Shown: in pieces, positions 1-11,108 of the stretch
How positions within the stretch are numbered: the first letter of the stretch is position 1
Layout: every line of letters starts with the position of its first letter
From: Planctomycetota bacterium
GTDB lineage: Bacteria > Planctomycetota > UBA1135 > GCA-002686595
DNA length: 64,000 nucleotides
Assembly (NCBI GenBank): GCA_016795325.1
Contig: JAEUHY010000012.1
Span: 124,001 to 188,000, forward strand
Direction: 5' to 3'
Translations under genes and position numbers: made by a program
Notes under the pieces: model-generated
Database searches by the model: none
What the model was told of the DNA's origin: nothing
What the model saw: the letters and a program-made list of their open reading frames with translations, nothing else

Positions 1-474
1 CGCGGCGTCGACGCCCGACAGGGGATTCAATCCGAACGTGGTCTCGTAGGCGTCGGGCAGGCCGTCGTAGTCGGCGTCGCCCGGCAGGCCGACGAGGAGT
101 TCGATTTCGCCCGACTGCGCCGCCAAGGTCGGACTTCCGAAGTCGACGTTCGCCACCGAGACGGTCAATCTTCCCGGTACGTAAGTGGATACTAGCCCGG
201 CGCCGCTCACGTTCCCGACGGTTTCGTTGCTCGTCAGGTAGATGGTTTCCGGAGCGCTCGTCACGTCGGCGCCTCCGGGTGACGTGACGACCAACTGAAC
301 GCTCTGGCCGGCGATCACCTGGTTGGAAGGCGCGGATATTTTCAGCTGTGACGTAGCTGCGTCAACGAGCAATCCGATCGTGGCAAGCGTCAGCACGCAC
401 CGTTTCGCCGACCAAATGGACGTGCGCAGAAGTCGCGCGCACCAAGTCCCGGCCAATTCACGACGACTAGTCAT
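1..474 (-). CDS. Secreted protein with thrombospondin type 3-like calcium repeat, 3' part beyond window
   Basis: Reading the minus strand, an open frame enters from the left edge. Its N-terminus carries basic residues followed by a hydrophobic stretch (LTLATIGLLVDAATS), which I read as an export signal. A Ser/Thr/Val-rich beta segment follows, then DADYDGLPDAYE, the Asp-rich motif of thrombospondin type 3/dockerin-like calcium-binding repeats common in large secreted proteins. The ATG at 474 is preferred because GGGGAGG lies at ideal distance upstream. An in-frame ATG at 492 overlaps the stop of the upstream gene (ATGA) and would add six residues. The C-terminal part is not visible, so full domain content and function are unknown; a cell-surface or exported role is likely. 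Confidence 0.75.
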   Translation of the reverse strand, partial: MTSRRELAGTWCARLLRTSIWSAKRCVLTLATIGLLVDAATSQLKISAPSNQVIAGQSVQLVVTSPGGADVTSAPETIYLTSNETVGNVSGAGLVSTYVPGRLTVSVANVDFGSPTLAAQSGEIELLVGLPGDADYDGLPDAYETTFGLNPLSGVDAA

Positions 475-488
475 GGTGTCCTCCCCGT

Positions 489-1745
489 TCATGGTCTCTC
501 CTTGAGCGCCTCGCACAACACGCGGGAGCGGTGGCCCTCAGGTGTCGGTGCGTAAATCGTGGCAGTAAGCAGATAAGCACCGTCGCGGCGCGGTCGAGCG
601 AAATATACGCTCGCGGGCCCGTGCGTTCGCTCCGTGTAGGTGCGCACGGAGTCGAACGACGCGCTCGCAGTGGCCAGCGCGGGCATGCCGTCGATAGTAC
701 CGGCGACGACCAAGCCGCGGGTGTGCCAGACGGCGTTGCTGTTCACTCCGAGGTCCCAGGCGATCGGCAGGTCCACTCTCTTGAGCACAGGCCCCGTTGG
801 GTCATTCCAGCTGCGAATTTCGATCGCGAGTCCCGCTTCCGTTGGGTGCATCGACGCCAGTCGTTCGCCGAGAGGGTCAGCCTCGAATTGCATCACGGGC
901 TTGGGCAGCGGCCGCACCTCCATGACTAAGCCCTTCGCGTCGAACCGCCGCAACCTGGCGTCGCCTAGCGACCACTGTCCGCCCTCAGCGACGGAGCGCA
1001 CCTCAGCAACCCATAACTCGCCGTTCGTGCTGCCAACGGCGTCAACCAGAACCACATCGCGATCGCCTGGCGCGTATTTTTGTGTCCAAGTCGCGTGGCC
1101 AGAGCCGTCGAGAGCGATGACTGCCGGAACCCTGTCGATCCTCCCGAGCAGCGCCGTGCGGCCACCGGGAAGCGGACACATCCGCCGGAAGTCGCCCTGC
1201 TCCTTGCCGGCTACGAGCTTGCGCTTCTCTAGGACCTTCCCCGACGCGTCGACGACAACCCGCCAGGGATTGCCCGCGCTGACGGAAAGCACGAGCAGTG
1301 CGTTGCCGTCGGGCAATAGCTCGGTTTCGACATTGGCGGGTGCGCCGTCCTCAGGCTTGACGGTTGGATCGATCGAGGACGCGTCGAACTCCGCCGTACA
1401 GACGAGCTTGCCGCTGTCGGACAGCCTCCACAACACGATGTTCGTCACCGCGGTGTCTCCGAACTCGTGTCTTGCGAGGGCTGCGATGCACGTTTCCTCG
1501 TAGTCCGAGCAACTCACGCTCTGGAGTCGATACCACGCGTTACCGTCGCCTAAGACCTTTGACCAAGTCACTTCGAACGCTTGCCGAGCAGCTTCTTCCA
1601 CCCTGTCGTCTGCCGCTTGGCCTTGGACCCGCCCGCTGCTGAACACCGGAGCGATTTCGACCCCATGCGTTGCCAGCGCGCTCGTCGAGCACGTAGCCGA
1701 GGCTGCCGACGCCCAGATCGAGAACGCCATGATCAATTGCAGCAA
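489..1745 (-). CDS. Exported beta-rich hypothetical protein
   Basis: About 418 residues. I place the start at TTG 1745 because AAAGGAGG (complement of 1753-1760) sits seven bases upstream, and because this start gives a complete signal peptide (LLQLIMAFSIWASAASA) that the downstream ATG at 1730 would truncate. The Shine-Dalgarno site and start lie inside the last codons of the upstream gene, so translation is probably coupled. The mature part has repeated strands containing Gly-Asp/Asp-Gly turns and evenly spaced Trp residues, resembling a beta-propeller, but I recognise no specific family. Its stop overlaps an ATG of the next gene downstream. Function unknown; probably periplasmic or surface-located, and co-transcribed with its neighbours. 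Confidence 0.7.
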   Translation of the reverse strand: MLQLIMAFSIWASAASATCSTSALATHGVEIAPVFSSGRVQGQAADDRVEEAARQAFEVTWSKVLGDGNAWYRLQSVSCSDYEETCIAALARHEFGDTAVTNIVLWRLSDSGKLVCTAEFDASSIDPTVKPEDGAPANVETELLPDGNALLVLSVSAGNPWRVVVDASGKVLEKRKLVAGKEQGDFRRMCPLPGGRTALLGRIDRVPAVIALDGSGHATWTQKYAPGDRDVVLVDAVGSTNGELWVAEVRSVAEGGQWSLGDARLRRFDAKGLVMEVRPLPKPVMQFEADPLGERLASMHPTEAGLAIEIRSWNDPTGPVLKRVDLPIAWDLGVNSNAVWHTRGLVVAGTIDGMPALATASASFDSVRTYTERTHGPASVYFARPRRDGAYLLTATIYAPTPEGHRSRVLCEALKERP

Positions 1746-4516
1746 TCGCACACCTCCTTTTGACGCGCCTCGAAATGCGATTTTCCAAACCAGTCCAGCC
1801 CAAGCTTGTATTTGTCGGACCAGCACAGGCAGTTTTGGATGATGTTCGCTGGCGCTCCGGAATTGTTGCAGACATTGTTCATGCCGGTGTGCATGGTTGT
1901 ATCGCAATTCGCTTGAGCGTTGGGCGCGGCGTTGCAGGTCTGGTAGCAGCGGTCGTGCCCGTCGCACGGGGCCATCAATCCAGGTCCGTTGCCAAAGACC
2001 GTATTTGGGTGTCCGGTTGGATTGTCCTTCCCGTTAAACCCGCCGCAGAGCAAGTTCATCGCCCCGGCGCTGGGCGCGCTGCATCCGTCGTACTGAAACA
2101 CCCATGCCGGCACCTTGGGAACTCGGTTGGGGCAATCGTCCAGATCGGCGATCGGGTTTTTTGCAACCACCTTATTGAACAGCAGCCCCGGGACGCAGCA
2201 ATTGGTCGACTTGGAATATACGGTGTACGAGAGCACCCCCGTTTGGCAGCAGCCTTCTGTGGCGAGTGTATAGATCGACTTATTGCAACACCCATGGGTG
2301 GCGGAGTCGTACTTGCGCTTGTCGCAACACGGATCCGAGTCTGAACGGTCGCAGCTGGGGCAATCTCCGTCATCTCCGCAACAGTCGGACGTGATTGAGT
2401 ACGGCGGACAATTGCACCCCCAGCCCGCCAGCGACAATCCCGAGCCAGGGTCCGTTGTGATCGAGAAGCCCTGCGAGTCCACGGCCCCCGAGGCGACGAT
2501 TTCGAAGCGTTCGGTGTCGTGGTTGTAGGAGAGGAAGTTGGTGATGGCGCCCGGCGGCAGGCCGGACATGTTGGGGTAGGTGATCTGGATCGGCGGGTTG
2601 AAGGTCGATCCGCCGGGTTGGAGGGTCCAGGCGAAGGGCGGCGCGGCGCCGTCCGGCATCGGCATCGGGACCTTGTCGTGGTTGACCTTGTTGAGGGACA
2701 CCAGCGTGCCGTCGGGCGCGGGCAGTCCGTTGGGCAGGGTCATCGAACCGGCCTTGATCACCATCTGCAGACCGGTGATCTCCTCGACGGTGAGCACGGT
2801 GTCCTGCGTCGTGCTGTAGCTACGCGCGTTGGCCGGATTGAGCGGCGGGAGCAGCGCCGGACGCGGCAGGGAGTTGCGCGTCTGCGGAGTGACGACGACC
2901 TCGAAGTGCAAAGCCGGGAACGAACCCGCAAGTACGTTGACCCCGGCCCCGTTGCATCCGCCGACGTGGTACGCCGTCGCGCCTTCCACGTGCAGGAATC
3001 CCGGGCCGCCGCTCGGCAGGTTCTCGATGCGGAACACGCCGTTGCAGTCCGTCAGCACCGGCGCCGATGCGTAGTTCGGAATCGTCAGCCAGACTTCGGC
3101 GCCTTCGATCGGCAGCTCCGCGTTGTTGAGCACGATCCCGACGAACGACGTCGAAGGTTGATCGCGACTCACGCCCGTGGCGACGAACACAGCGGGGTCG
3201 TTGGGATTGCCGGGGAAGTTCACCTCGATGCGGTTGTTGCCCACCGAACCAACCTCGAAGTTGGCGAAGGCGTGCCCGGTCTGCGTGGTGAAGGTCGTGA
3301 ACACCGTCTGGTCGAGGATCCGGCCGTTTCCTTCGGTCACGGTGAACGTCACCGGGACGCCGGCGACGCCGTTGCACCCGTCCGAAACCCAGGCGCGCAA
3401 GGGCTCGGGCAGCGTCGCGCCGACCTCGGCCATCTGGTTGTTGCCCGTGCCGATGTTGAGCTGCAGCGCTCCGGCTGGCGAAGCGGAGGCGCAGAACCCC
3501 ACCGTTCCGAGGATCCCGAGGCTGCGCGCCTTCACGCGCTGGTTGCCGCATCCGGCGTCGCCGCCGAGCTTCCAGTACACCCGCGCGTCGCCGAACGAAT
3601 CGCTCTCGACTTGCACGGACTGCGTCCACGGCCCGGTGGGCGAGGTCGACAGCGTGCCGTTGCTGCGTGCGACTTCGAAGGTCACTTGCTTGCCGAAGAA
3701 GGGGAGGATCCCCTGGCCGGCGGGGTTCTTGCGGAACACACGCGCCACCAGCGGCTGCGGCAAGACTTGGTTCACGGGCCCGGTCTGGGCGTTGCCAGAG
3801 ATGCGGGCCATTTGGTTGTCCGCGGGAGGCAACGTCGCGTGCGTCACGGAGATCTGCGTGGCCACGGCGTTGCCGAGCGCGTCGCGTGCGTTGACGGCGA
3901 TCACGGTCGTCGCATCGCGCTGAATCGGGACGTCCGGAAGGAAGAAGGTCCCGTTCGTCCCGATCCCGACGTCGACCTCGGCCGGCTGGCCGTTGATCGA
4001 AACCGCGAGGAAGCGATAGCCACTGAGCAGGTCGGCCACGCGGCCGCCCACGTCAATGCGCGGATCCGCCGGGGAAAACTGGGTCTGGATCAACTCGCCA
4101 TCGCCAGGGAAATCGACGTGCAGCTCCGGCGCCTGGTTGTCGCGGGTGACGTTTGCGGTGGCCGGGGCGCCGCGCACGCCGTTGCTTGCAATGCCGGTAA
4201 CGAACACACGGTTGAGTCGGTCCGGGAGCAGCGGAGCGGTGATCGTGAATTGCCCGTTCACAACCGGGGCGGTGACGACCCCCGCTGGGCCGGCGGCTTC
4301 CACACTCACTGCGCCCGTTGTCGAGCCGCTCAAGACGACTTGGTTCGCCTTTACCAACGCGTTGTAGGCGTTGAGCGTGACGGGGCTGGGCGCCGGTTTG
4401 GGCGGCCCGGGAACCAACGTTCGCGGTTCGGCGTCGTTCTGTGCGCTCGCAACGGCGCCGAACGCAAGCACGACCGCAATCAAGACCGCAAGAACACGAG
4501 GCACGCAACGCAGCAT
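1733..4516 (-). CDS. Large secreted Ig-repeat protein with C-terminal phospholipase A2-like domain
   Basis: 927 residues with a clear signal peptide (residues 1-25, ending AVASA). Domains inferred by eye: about four Ig-like or invasin-type beta modules (~45-455), a carboxypeptidase-regulatory-like beta sandwich (~460-545, with GAEVWLTI and GVFRIENLPSGG), a ZU5-like module as in Rhs-type surface proteins (~560-690), a Cys-rich stretch full of CC pairs (~690-790), and a terminal ~130-residue segment containing CDGHDRCYQTC. That motif matches the secreted phospholipase A2 active site (His-Asp dyad), most like eukaryotic group XII. The first Cys of the usual CC pair is Pro here. Expected activity is Ca-dependent phospholipid sn-2 hydrolysis; this is inferred from one motif. 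First of an apparent minus-strand operon with the two genes above. Confidence 0.8.
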   Translation of the reverse strand: MLRCVPRVLAVLIAVVLAFGAVASAQNDAEPRTLVPGPPKPAPSPVTLNAYNALVKANQVVLSGSTTGAVSVEAAGPAGVVTAPVVNGQFTITAPLLPDRLNRVFVTGIASNGVRGAPATANVTRDNQAPELHVDFPGDGELIQTQFSPADPRIDVGGRVADLLSGYRFLAVSINGQPAEVDVGIGTNGTFFLPDVPIQRDATTVIAVNARDALGNAVATQISVTHATLPPADNQMARISGNAQTGPVNQVLPQPLVARVFRKNPAGQGILPFFGKQVTFEVARSNGTLSTSPTGPWTQSVQVESDSFGDARVYWKLGGDAGCGNQRVKARSLGILGTVGFCASASPAGALQLNIGTGNNQMAEVGATLPEPLRAWVSDGCNGVAGVPVTFTVTEGNGRILDQTVFTTFTTQTGHAFANFEVGSVGNNRIEVNFPGNPNDPAVFVATGVSRDQPSTSFVGIVLNNAELPIEGAEVWLTIPNYASAPVLTDCNGVFRIENLPSGGPGFLHVEGATAYHVGGCNGAGVNVLAGSFPALHFEVVVTPQTRNSLPRPALLPPLNPANARSYSTTQDTVLTVEEITGLQMVIKAGSMTLPNGLPAPDGTLVSLNKVNHDKVPMPMPDGAAPPFAWTLQPGGSTFNPPIQITYPNMSGLPPGAITNFLSYNHDTERFEIVASGAVDSQGFSITTDPGSGLSLAGWGCNCPPYSITSDCCGDDGDCPSCDRSDSDPCCDKRKYDSATHGCCNKSIYTLATEGCCQTGVLSYTVYSKSTNCCVPGLLFNKVVAKNPIADLDDCPNRVPKVPAWVFQYDGCSAPSAGAMNLLCGGFNGKDNPTGHPNTVFGNGPGLMAPCDGHDRCYQTCNAAPNAQANCDTTMHTGMNNVCNNSGAPANIIQNCLCWSDKYKLGLDWFGKSHFEARQKEVCDCCN

Positions 4517-5044
4517 GGCCGAGGCTCTCCTGGGGGGAGGAGTTGGAACCGTCAGGACCCGTGAACGGCTCGGCTGCGGCGTGGACGCGCTCGCGTACCG
4601 CGACTTCTACCGGCGCGCGGCAAGTCGAAAGGGCGGATGCAGGCGTTTTCACGTCGTCGACGGCAAGTTCGACGCGTACGGTCGTAGTAAATCCATCTGG
4701 GCTCACGCCGTCAACGTCTCGACACGTGAATTTTCCGGCAAGCCCATAATCGGAACGCGCCCTTCCGGGCGGTGCTCGAACCGCCGGCGAATTTGCGGGC
4801 GTTCCGAGCCGACTTCCAGAGCTCGCCGCTGCGGAGCCGAGCGCGTGCGCTCCGATCGAATCGCACGCCGGAGCGAGGGCTCCCGGGGGCCCCTCTACTC
4901 CGATTCTGGCTGAAGCTGGTGCGGCGCCTGAATCGGCAGCGTGGCTGTGGTTCGTCGGGCGCGTGCGTGACGCGCGGGGTGATCCGCGTTCGTTCCAGAT
5001 GCCCCGGTTGGCCGGGCGGTGGACCCGCGACTGCGCCGTGGTGG
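4517..5044. other. 528-bp intergenic region, no gene recognised
   Basis: This stretch lies upstream of the large Ig/phospholipase gene and downstream of the coiled-coil gene, both on the minus strand. Open frames here show no recognisable protein features. It should hold the promoter of the minus-strand secreted-protein operon, but I cannot point to a convincing consensus. A weak GCGCGT/ACGCGC hairpin at 4959-4975 could end transcription from the coiled-coil gene. Confidence 0.4.
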
Positions 5045-5455
5045 TCAGGCGGCGCCGAAGTGCTGCTTGGCTTCCGCCTTGAGCAACCCGTCGGTGCGTT
5101 GGAGGCCGATGCGCAAGTTGCTGATGGCCTGCTTGAGCTCCGACGACTTCAAGACTTTGTCGGCGCGTTCGTACTGCTCGAGCGCGCGATCGTAGGTCGG
5201 CACGTGGCGCGCAGCCTCCTGGCTCTGGCGCTTGAAGATCTCGATCTTCTCGGCCTTCAGCTTGGTCAGGCGTTCGAGTTCGAGCTTGTGCTTCTTGATC
5301 AGCTCGTGGATCTGCAGCACTTCGCCGTCGAGCTTCTCGAGCGCGTCCATCGTCTGGCAGAAAGCCTGCAGGTTGGGCATCTGCTTCATCACGTCCGCGT
5401 TGTTGCGCGTCAGGATTTCGGCGGAGCGGACGACGGCTTCATTCCATTTGCCCAT
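5045..5455 (-). CDS. Small coiled-coil hypothetical protein
   Basis: 136 residues, starting at ATG 5455. There is no signal peptide or membrane segment. Residues ~40-110 are rich in Leu, Lys, Glu and Gln with heptad-like spacing (for example EVLQIHELIKKHKLELERLTK), indicating a long coiled coil; the protein is probably a cytoplasmic structural or adaptor protein. I do not recognise the family. It lies downstream of the Nudix gene on the same strand after a gap of about 140 bp, so it may be at the end of the ettA-nudix operon or have its own promoter. Confidence 0.7.
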   Translation of the reverse strand: MGKWNEAVVRSAEILTRNNADVMKQMPNLQAFCQTMDALEKLDGEVLQIHELIKKHKLELERLTKLKAEKIEIFKRQSQEAARHVPTYDRALEQYERADKVLKSSELKQAISNLRIGLQRTDGLLKAEAKQHFGAA

Positions 5456-5595
5456 GGGGACTTCTCGTGTGCGTGGAGGCTGGGACGGAGAGGGGATGAG
5501 CGTGCGCATGCTCGCACGGATGGTCGAGCGACGCAGCACCGCTGCGCGAGACGAATCGTGAGGCGCGCAAGAACGCGCCGCAAACGCGCGGCGCT

Positions 5596-6201
5596 TCAGC
5601 TCCCGAGCACGAGCTCGAACAGCCGCCGCACCGAGTCGTCGACCGCGTAGCGCTCGAGTTCGTCCGGACGCACCCAGGCGAGGGCGTGCGACTCGTCGCT
5701 CACCACGAACTGCGCCCCGGCCGGCGCGACGACCACGAAACGCGTGTCGTAGTGCAGATGCTCGGGCTCGCCCGGCCGCGCCGGAATCGGGTGGATGTCG
5801 AGGTCGAAGGGCGTCGGCAGCACCGCGAGGTCCGCGATGCCGCTCTCTTCGATGCACTCGCGCAACGCGACGCCTGCGAGGTTCGCGTCGCCGTCGCAGT
5901 GCCCGCCCATCTGCAGCCACCTGTCCAGCTTGCGATGGTGCGTGAGCAGGGCGCAGGTCAACGTGCTGTCGACGATCAACGCGCTGGCGGTGAGGTGACC
6001 TTCCAGCGTCGTGCGCCGGTGCGCGTCGCGCGGATGGCGCGCGATGAGCGCGAGCATGCGCTCGCGGAACTGCGCCTGCGCTCCGTCGCGCGGCGCGAAA
6101 TGCGCCAAGGTGTGGACTGCGGCGGCGAGCTCGTCCGTGGCTTGCAGCCACGGATCGCCTGCGCGCGCCGCTGTTCCCAGCTCCAAGTGAACTCGCGCCA
6201 C
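5596..6201 (-). CDS. Nudix hydrolase
   Basis: 201 residues from a GTG start at 6201, ten bases after the ettA stop. The Nudix box is visible in GGHCDGDANLAGVALRECIEE: the catalytic REUxEE core is intact, while the upstream Glu of the canonical GX5E is replaced, which is usual in the GGHxDGD subgroup. Nudix enzymes hydrolyse nucleoside diphosphates linked to another moiety. This subgroup includes uncharacterised members whose substrates cannot be assigned from sequence. The N-terminal ~60 residues form an Ala-rich helical extension. The protein is likely cytoplasmic and co-transcribed with ettA. Confidence 0.88.
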   Translation of the reverse strand: MARVHLELGTAARAGDPWLQATDELAAAVHTLAHFAPRDGAQAQFRERMLALIARHPRDAHRRTTLEGHLTASALIVDSTLTCALLTHHRKLDRWLQMGGHCDGDANLAGVALRECIEESGIADLAVLPTPFDLDIHPIPARPGEPEHLHYDTRFVVVAPAGAQFVVSDESHALAWVRPDELERYAVDDSVRRLFELVLGS

Positions 6202-6211
6202 GGCGCGGCTC

Positions 6212-7882
<1,671 letters not shown>

Positions 7883-7931
7883 AGGGGGCAAAGAGGATAG
7901 CGTTGCTCCGAACGGGCGTGGAGGGCGGGAG

Positions 7932-9497
7932 ATGAAAGTTGCACTGTGCATGGCGGTGGTGGGCGGGCTGGCGCTGTCGGCGTCCGGCCAGGCGCTGTCC
8001 AAGCGCTACAAGGGCGCGCTCGACGAGAAGCCGCGGCCGCTGGAGTGGACCAGCACCACCCAGGACGTGTGGAAGTTGAGCGCCTTCGAGTACGAGCGCG
8101 GCTCGCAGCTCGAGCTGAAGTGCGGCCCGGCCGCCCTGGTCGTCGGCGCGAGCGGCGGGGCGGCGATCTGGGCCTTCGTCGAGCCCGCGACGCCCGTTGC
8201 GTTGTCGGGATCGCTCGCTTCCGATGGTGCCGCGCTCGCGCATCTGCTCGTGCGCTTCCATCCCGCGCAGCTCGACGAGCTCTTCCCACCCAAGACCGTC
8301 GGCAAGGCCCCCGACGCGCGCGCGTTGCTCGCCGCGCGGCGCGTGGTCGCACGCCAACTCACGGAGACCGGCTACCGCTGGGATCAGTTCCCGACCGCGC
8401 TGCCCAAGGGCTCGCTCGTGCTCGATTGCACCTTCGTGGACGGCGCGCGGCGCGTGTTCCAGCTCGACGCTTCGAAGGGCGTGTTCGAGCTCGACTCGCG
8501 CTTCACGCGCTCGGAGCTGCCCGCGCCCGTCGCGCTGAGTTCGAAGGACGCCGAGCGCGCCTTCGAGGCCGCCTGGGAGGCCTTCGATCGCCAGTACGCG
8601 AAGTTCCAGCTGCGCCCCGAAGTCGATTGGGACGCCGTGCGCAAGAACTATGCGCCGCTCGCGCGCGGCGCGACGACGAGCTGGGAAGCAGCGACTGCAA
8701 TCGCACTCGCGCTCGAGCCGCTGCGCGATCTGCATGTGCACGTCGAGTGCGGCGAGGAGCGCCTGCCGTTCTATTGGCGTTACCGCCCGCAGAACGGCGT
8801 GCCGGACGCGGCCGGCAAATTGATCGGCGAGTTGCACGGCGGCGAATCCCAGGTGCGCTGGGCGCGCACCGAAGACGGCATCGGGTTCCTGCAAGTGAAC
8901 AGCGTCGGCGGCGACGAGGTCGCGCAACGCGTCGACGCGGCGCTCGAAGAACTCTCGGGCACCTGGGGCCTGATCCTCGACATCCGCTTCAACGGCGGCG
9001 GCTCGACCGACGTCGCGGCTTCGGTCGCGGGCCGCTTCATCGATACCGAGAAGGTCTACGCGCAGTCGCAGTACCGCTCCGGATCCAAGCGCACGCAACT
9101 CGGCGCGAAGCAGCCGCGCACGGTCGCGCCGCGCGGTCCTTGGCGCTACCAGGCGCCGGTGATGGCGCTCTTCGGACAGCGCTGCATGAGCTCGGGCGAC
9201 GAGCTCGCGCTGATGCTCGTGCAGTGCCCGCAGGTCACCACGCTCGGCGACCGCACCGCGGGTTCCTCCGCGGCGCCCAAGCTCGTCGACGTCGGCAGCG
9301 GAATTTCCGTGAAGGTCCCGCAGTGGAACGACTGCGACGCGCAGGGGGAGCCCTACGAAGACCGCGGAGTGCCCGTGAAGATCGCGATCACCAACGCCGC
9401 CGACGCCTTCACGCTCGAGCGCGATCCGGTGCTCGAGGCCGCACTCGAGCGGCTCCGCGCCAACCCTAAGAACAAGCGCTCTCCGGGCAAGCGCTGA
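7932..9497 (+). CDS. Exported S41-family (C-terminal processing-type) serine peptidase
   Basis: 521 residues starting MKVALCMAVV after a GGGCGGGAG site; the signal peptide ends near residue 20 (ALSASG). The C-terminal half has S41/tail-specific protease features: LDIRFNGGGSTD forming the oxyanion region, CMSSGDELALML carrying the candidate catalytic Ser, and GDRTAGSS. I see no PDZ domain, so it resembles the short S41 peptidases seen in environmental bacteria rather than full CtpA. It probably acts in the periplasm or outside the cell on unknown proteins. It lies 37 bp upstream of the ALDH7-type gene on the same strand and may be co-transcribed with it. Confidence 0.85.
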   Translation: MKVALCMAVVGGLALSASGQALSKRYKGALDEKPRPLEWTSTTQDVWKLSAFEYERGSQLELKCGPAALVVGASGGAAIWAFVEPATPVALSGSLASDGAALAHLLVRFHPAQLDELFPPKTVGKAPDARALLAARRVVARQLTETGYRWDQFPTALPKGSLVLDCTFVDGARRVFQLDASKGVFELDSRFTRSELPAPVALSSKDAERAFEAAWEAFDRQYAKFQLRPEVDWDAVRKNYAPLARGATTSWEAATAIALALEPLRDLHVHVECGEERLPFYWRYRPQNGVPDAAGKLIGELHGGESQVRWARTEDGIGFLQVNSVGGDEVAQRVDAALEELSGTWGLILDIRFNGGGSTDVAASVAGRFIDTEKVYAQSQYRSGSKRTQLGAKQPRTVAPRGPWRYQAPVMALFGQRCMSSGDELALMLVQCPQVTTLGDRTAGSSAAPKLVDVGSGISVKVPQWNDCDAQGEPYEDRGVPVKIAITNAADAFTLERDPVLEAALERLRANPKNKRSPGKR

Positions 9498-9534
9498 GCC
9501 GCGCGGCTATCCTCTGCGCCCCCGAACACATCCC

Positions 9535-11067
9535 ATGAGCACGAACACGAGCTTCCTCAAAGAACTGGGCATCGAAGGCACGAATTCCGGCGCGTACAAC
9601 GGGCGTTGGCTCGTGTGCAGCGGCGCCGCGCTGGAGAGCCTCAATCCCGCGACCGGCGAAGTCATCGCGCGCGTCACACAAGCGGGCCCCAAGGAGTACG
9701 AAGCGTGCGTCGCCGCGGCGCACGAGGCGTTCTTGCGCTGGCGGCTCGTGCCGGCGCCCAAGCGCGGCGACATCGTGCGCCGCATGGGCGAAGCGATCCG
9801 CGCCAAGAAGGATCCGCTCGGCCGTCTGATCTCGCTCGAGATGGGCAAGATCCTCCAGGAAGGCTGGGGCGAGGTTCAGGAAGCGATCGACATGGCCGAG
9901 TTCGCGGTCGGTCAGTCGCGCATGCTCTACGGCCTGTCGATGCACTCCGAGCGGCCCGGTCACTCGATGCGCGAACAGTGGCATCCGCTCGGTGTGGTGG
10001 GGGTGATCACCGCCTTCAACTTCCCGATGGCGGTGTGGGCCTGGAACTCGATGCTCGCCTACATCTGCGGCGACGCTTGCGTGTGGAAGCCCTCCGCGCA
10101 CGTGCCGTTGTGCGCGATCGCGCTCACCAACGTGATTCGGCCGGTGCTCGAGGCCGAGGGCTTCGGCGCGCTCGCTTCGCTCGTGATCGGCCCGATCGAA
10201 CACGCCGCGACGCCGATGCTCGACGACGCGCGCCTGCCGTTGGTGTCCTTCACGGGCTCGAGCGCGGTCGGACGCTCCGTCGCGAGCCGCGTGGCCGGCC
10301 GCTTCGGCCGCACGATCTTGGAGCTCGGCGGCAACAACGCGCTGGTCGTGATGGACGACGCCGACCTCGACCTCGCGCTGCCGGCGATCGTGTTCGGTTC
10401 GGTCGGCACCGCTGGACAACGCTGCACGACCACGCGTCGTGTGCTGGTGCACGAAAAAGTCGCCGACGAAGTCGAACGCCGACTGCTCAAGGCCTACGGC
10501 GGCGTGCGCATCGGCGATCCGATCGATCCCACCACCCTGTGCGGCCCGCTGATCACCCGCGCGGCGGTCGACGCGATGCAGAACGCGCTGTCGCAGGCGC
10601 GCGCGTCGGGCGGAACCGTGCTGTGCGGCGGCGAGGTGCTGCAACTGCCCGGACGATTGGCTGGCGGGAACTTCGTGCGGCCGGCGATCGTGCGCGCGGA
10701 GAACCATTGGCCGGTGGTGCAACACGAGACCTTCGCGCCGATCCTGTACGTGATCCGCGTGCGCGACCTCGAGCACGCGATCGAGCTGCAGAACGCCGTG
10801 CCGCAGGGCCTGTCCTCGGCGCTGTTCACGCTCAACGTGCGCAGCGCGGAGCGTTTCCTCAGCGCCGCGGGATCCGACTGCGGCATCGCCAACGTCAACA
10901 TCGGCACCAGCGGCGCCGAGATCGGCGGCGCGTTCGGCGGCGAGAAGGAAACCGGCGGCGGCCGCGAAGCCGGCAGCGATGCGTGGAAGGCCTACATGCG
11001 CCGGCAGACCAACACGGTCAACTACTCGAACGCGCTCCCGCTGGCGCAGGGCATCGTGTTCGGCTGA
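9535..11067 (+). CDS. ALDH7-type aldehyde dehydrogenase (alpha-aminoadipic semialdehyde dehydrogenase-like)
   Basis: 510 residues, typical of the ALDH superfamily. The general base Glu lies in LELGGNN (residue ~263), the catalytic Cys in GQRCTT (~297), and the NAD-binding signature around FTGSSAVG (~239-246). The GTNSGAYNG start, the TAFNFPMAVW segment and the IGGAFGGEKETGGGREAGSDAWK tail region match the ALDH7/antiquitin group, which oxidises alpha-aminoadipic semialdehyde in lysine breakdown. No other lysine catabolic gene is nearby, so the physiological substrate is inference. It is followed by a strong bidirectional hairpin. Confidence 0.9.
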   Translation: MSTNTSFLKELGIEGTNSGAYNGRWLVCSGAALESLNPATGEVIARVTQAGPKEYEACVAAAHEAFLRWRLVPAPKRGDIVRRMGEAIRAKKDPLGRLISLEMGKILQEGWGEVQEAIDMAEFAVGQSRMLYGLSMHSERPGHSMREQWHPLGVVGVITAFNFPMAVWAWNSMLAYICGDACVWKPSAHVPLCAIALTNVIRPVLEAEGFGALASLVIGPIEHAATPMLDDARLPLVSFTGSSAVGRSVASRVAGRFGRTILELGGNNALVVMDDADLDLALPAIVFGSVGTAGQRCTTTRRVLVHEKVADEVERRLLKAYGGVRIGDPIDPTTLCGPLITRAAVDAMQNALSQARASGGTVLCGGEVLQLPGRLAGGNFVRPAIVRAENHWPVVQHETFAPILYVIRVRDLEHAIELQNAVPQGLSSALFTLNVRSAERFLSAAGSDCGIANVNIGTSGAEIGGAFGGEKETGGGREAGSDAWKAYMRRQTNTVNYSNALPLAQGIVFG

Positions 11068-11108
11068 GAGGGCGCTCGGCTGAGAGGCGCCAAGCGCCGG
11101 AAAGCACA

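Noticed and set aside
2519..4564. Long plus-strand frame opposite the Ig-repeat gene
   Set aside because: Arg/His/Gly-rich composition and no family features; the minus strand carries a signal peptide and recognisable domains.
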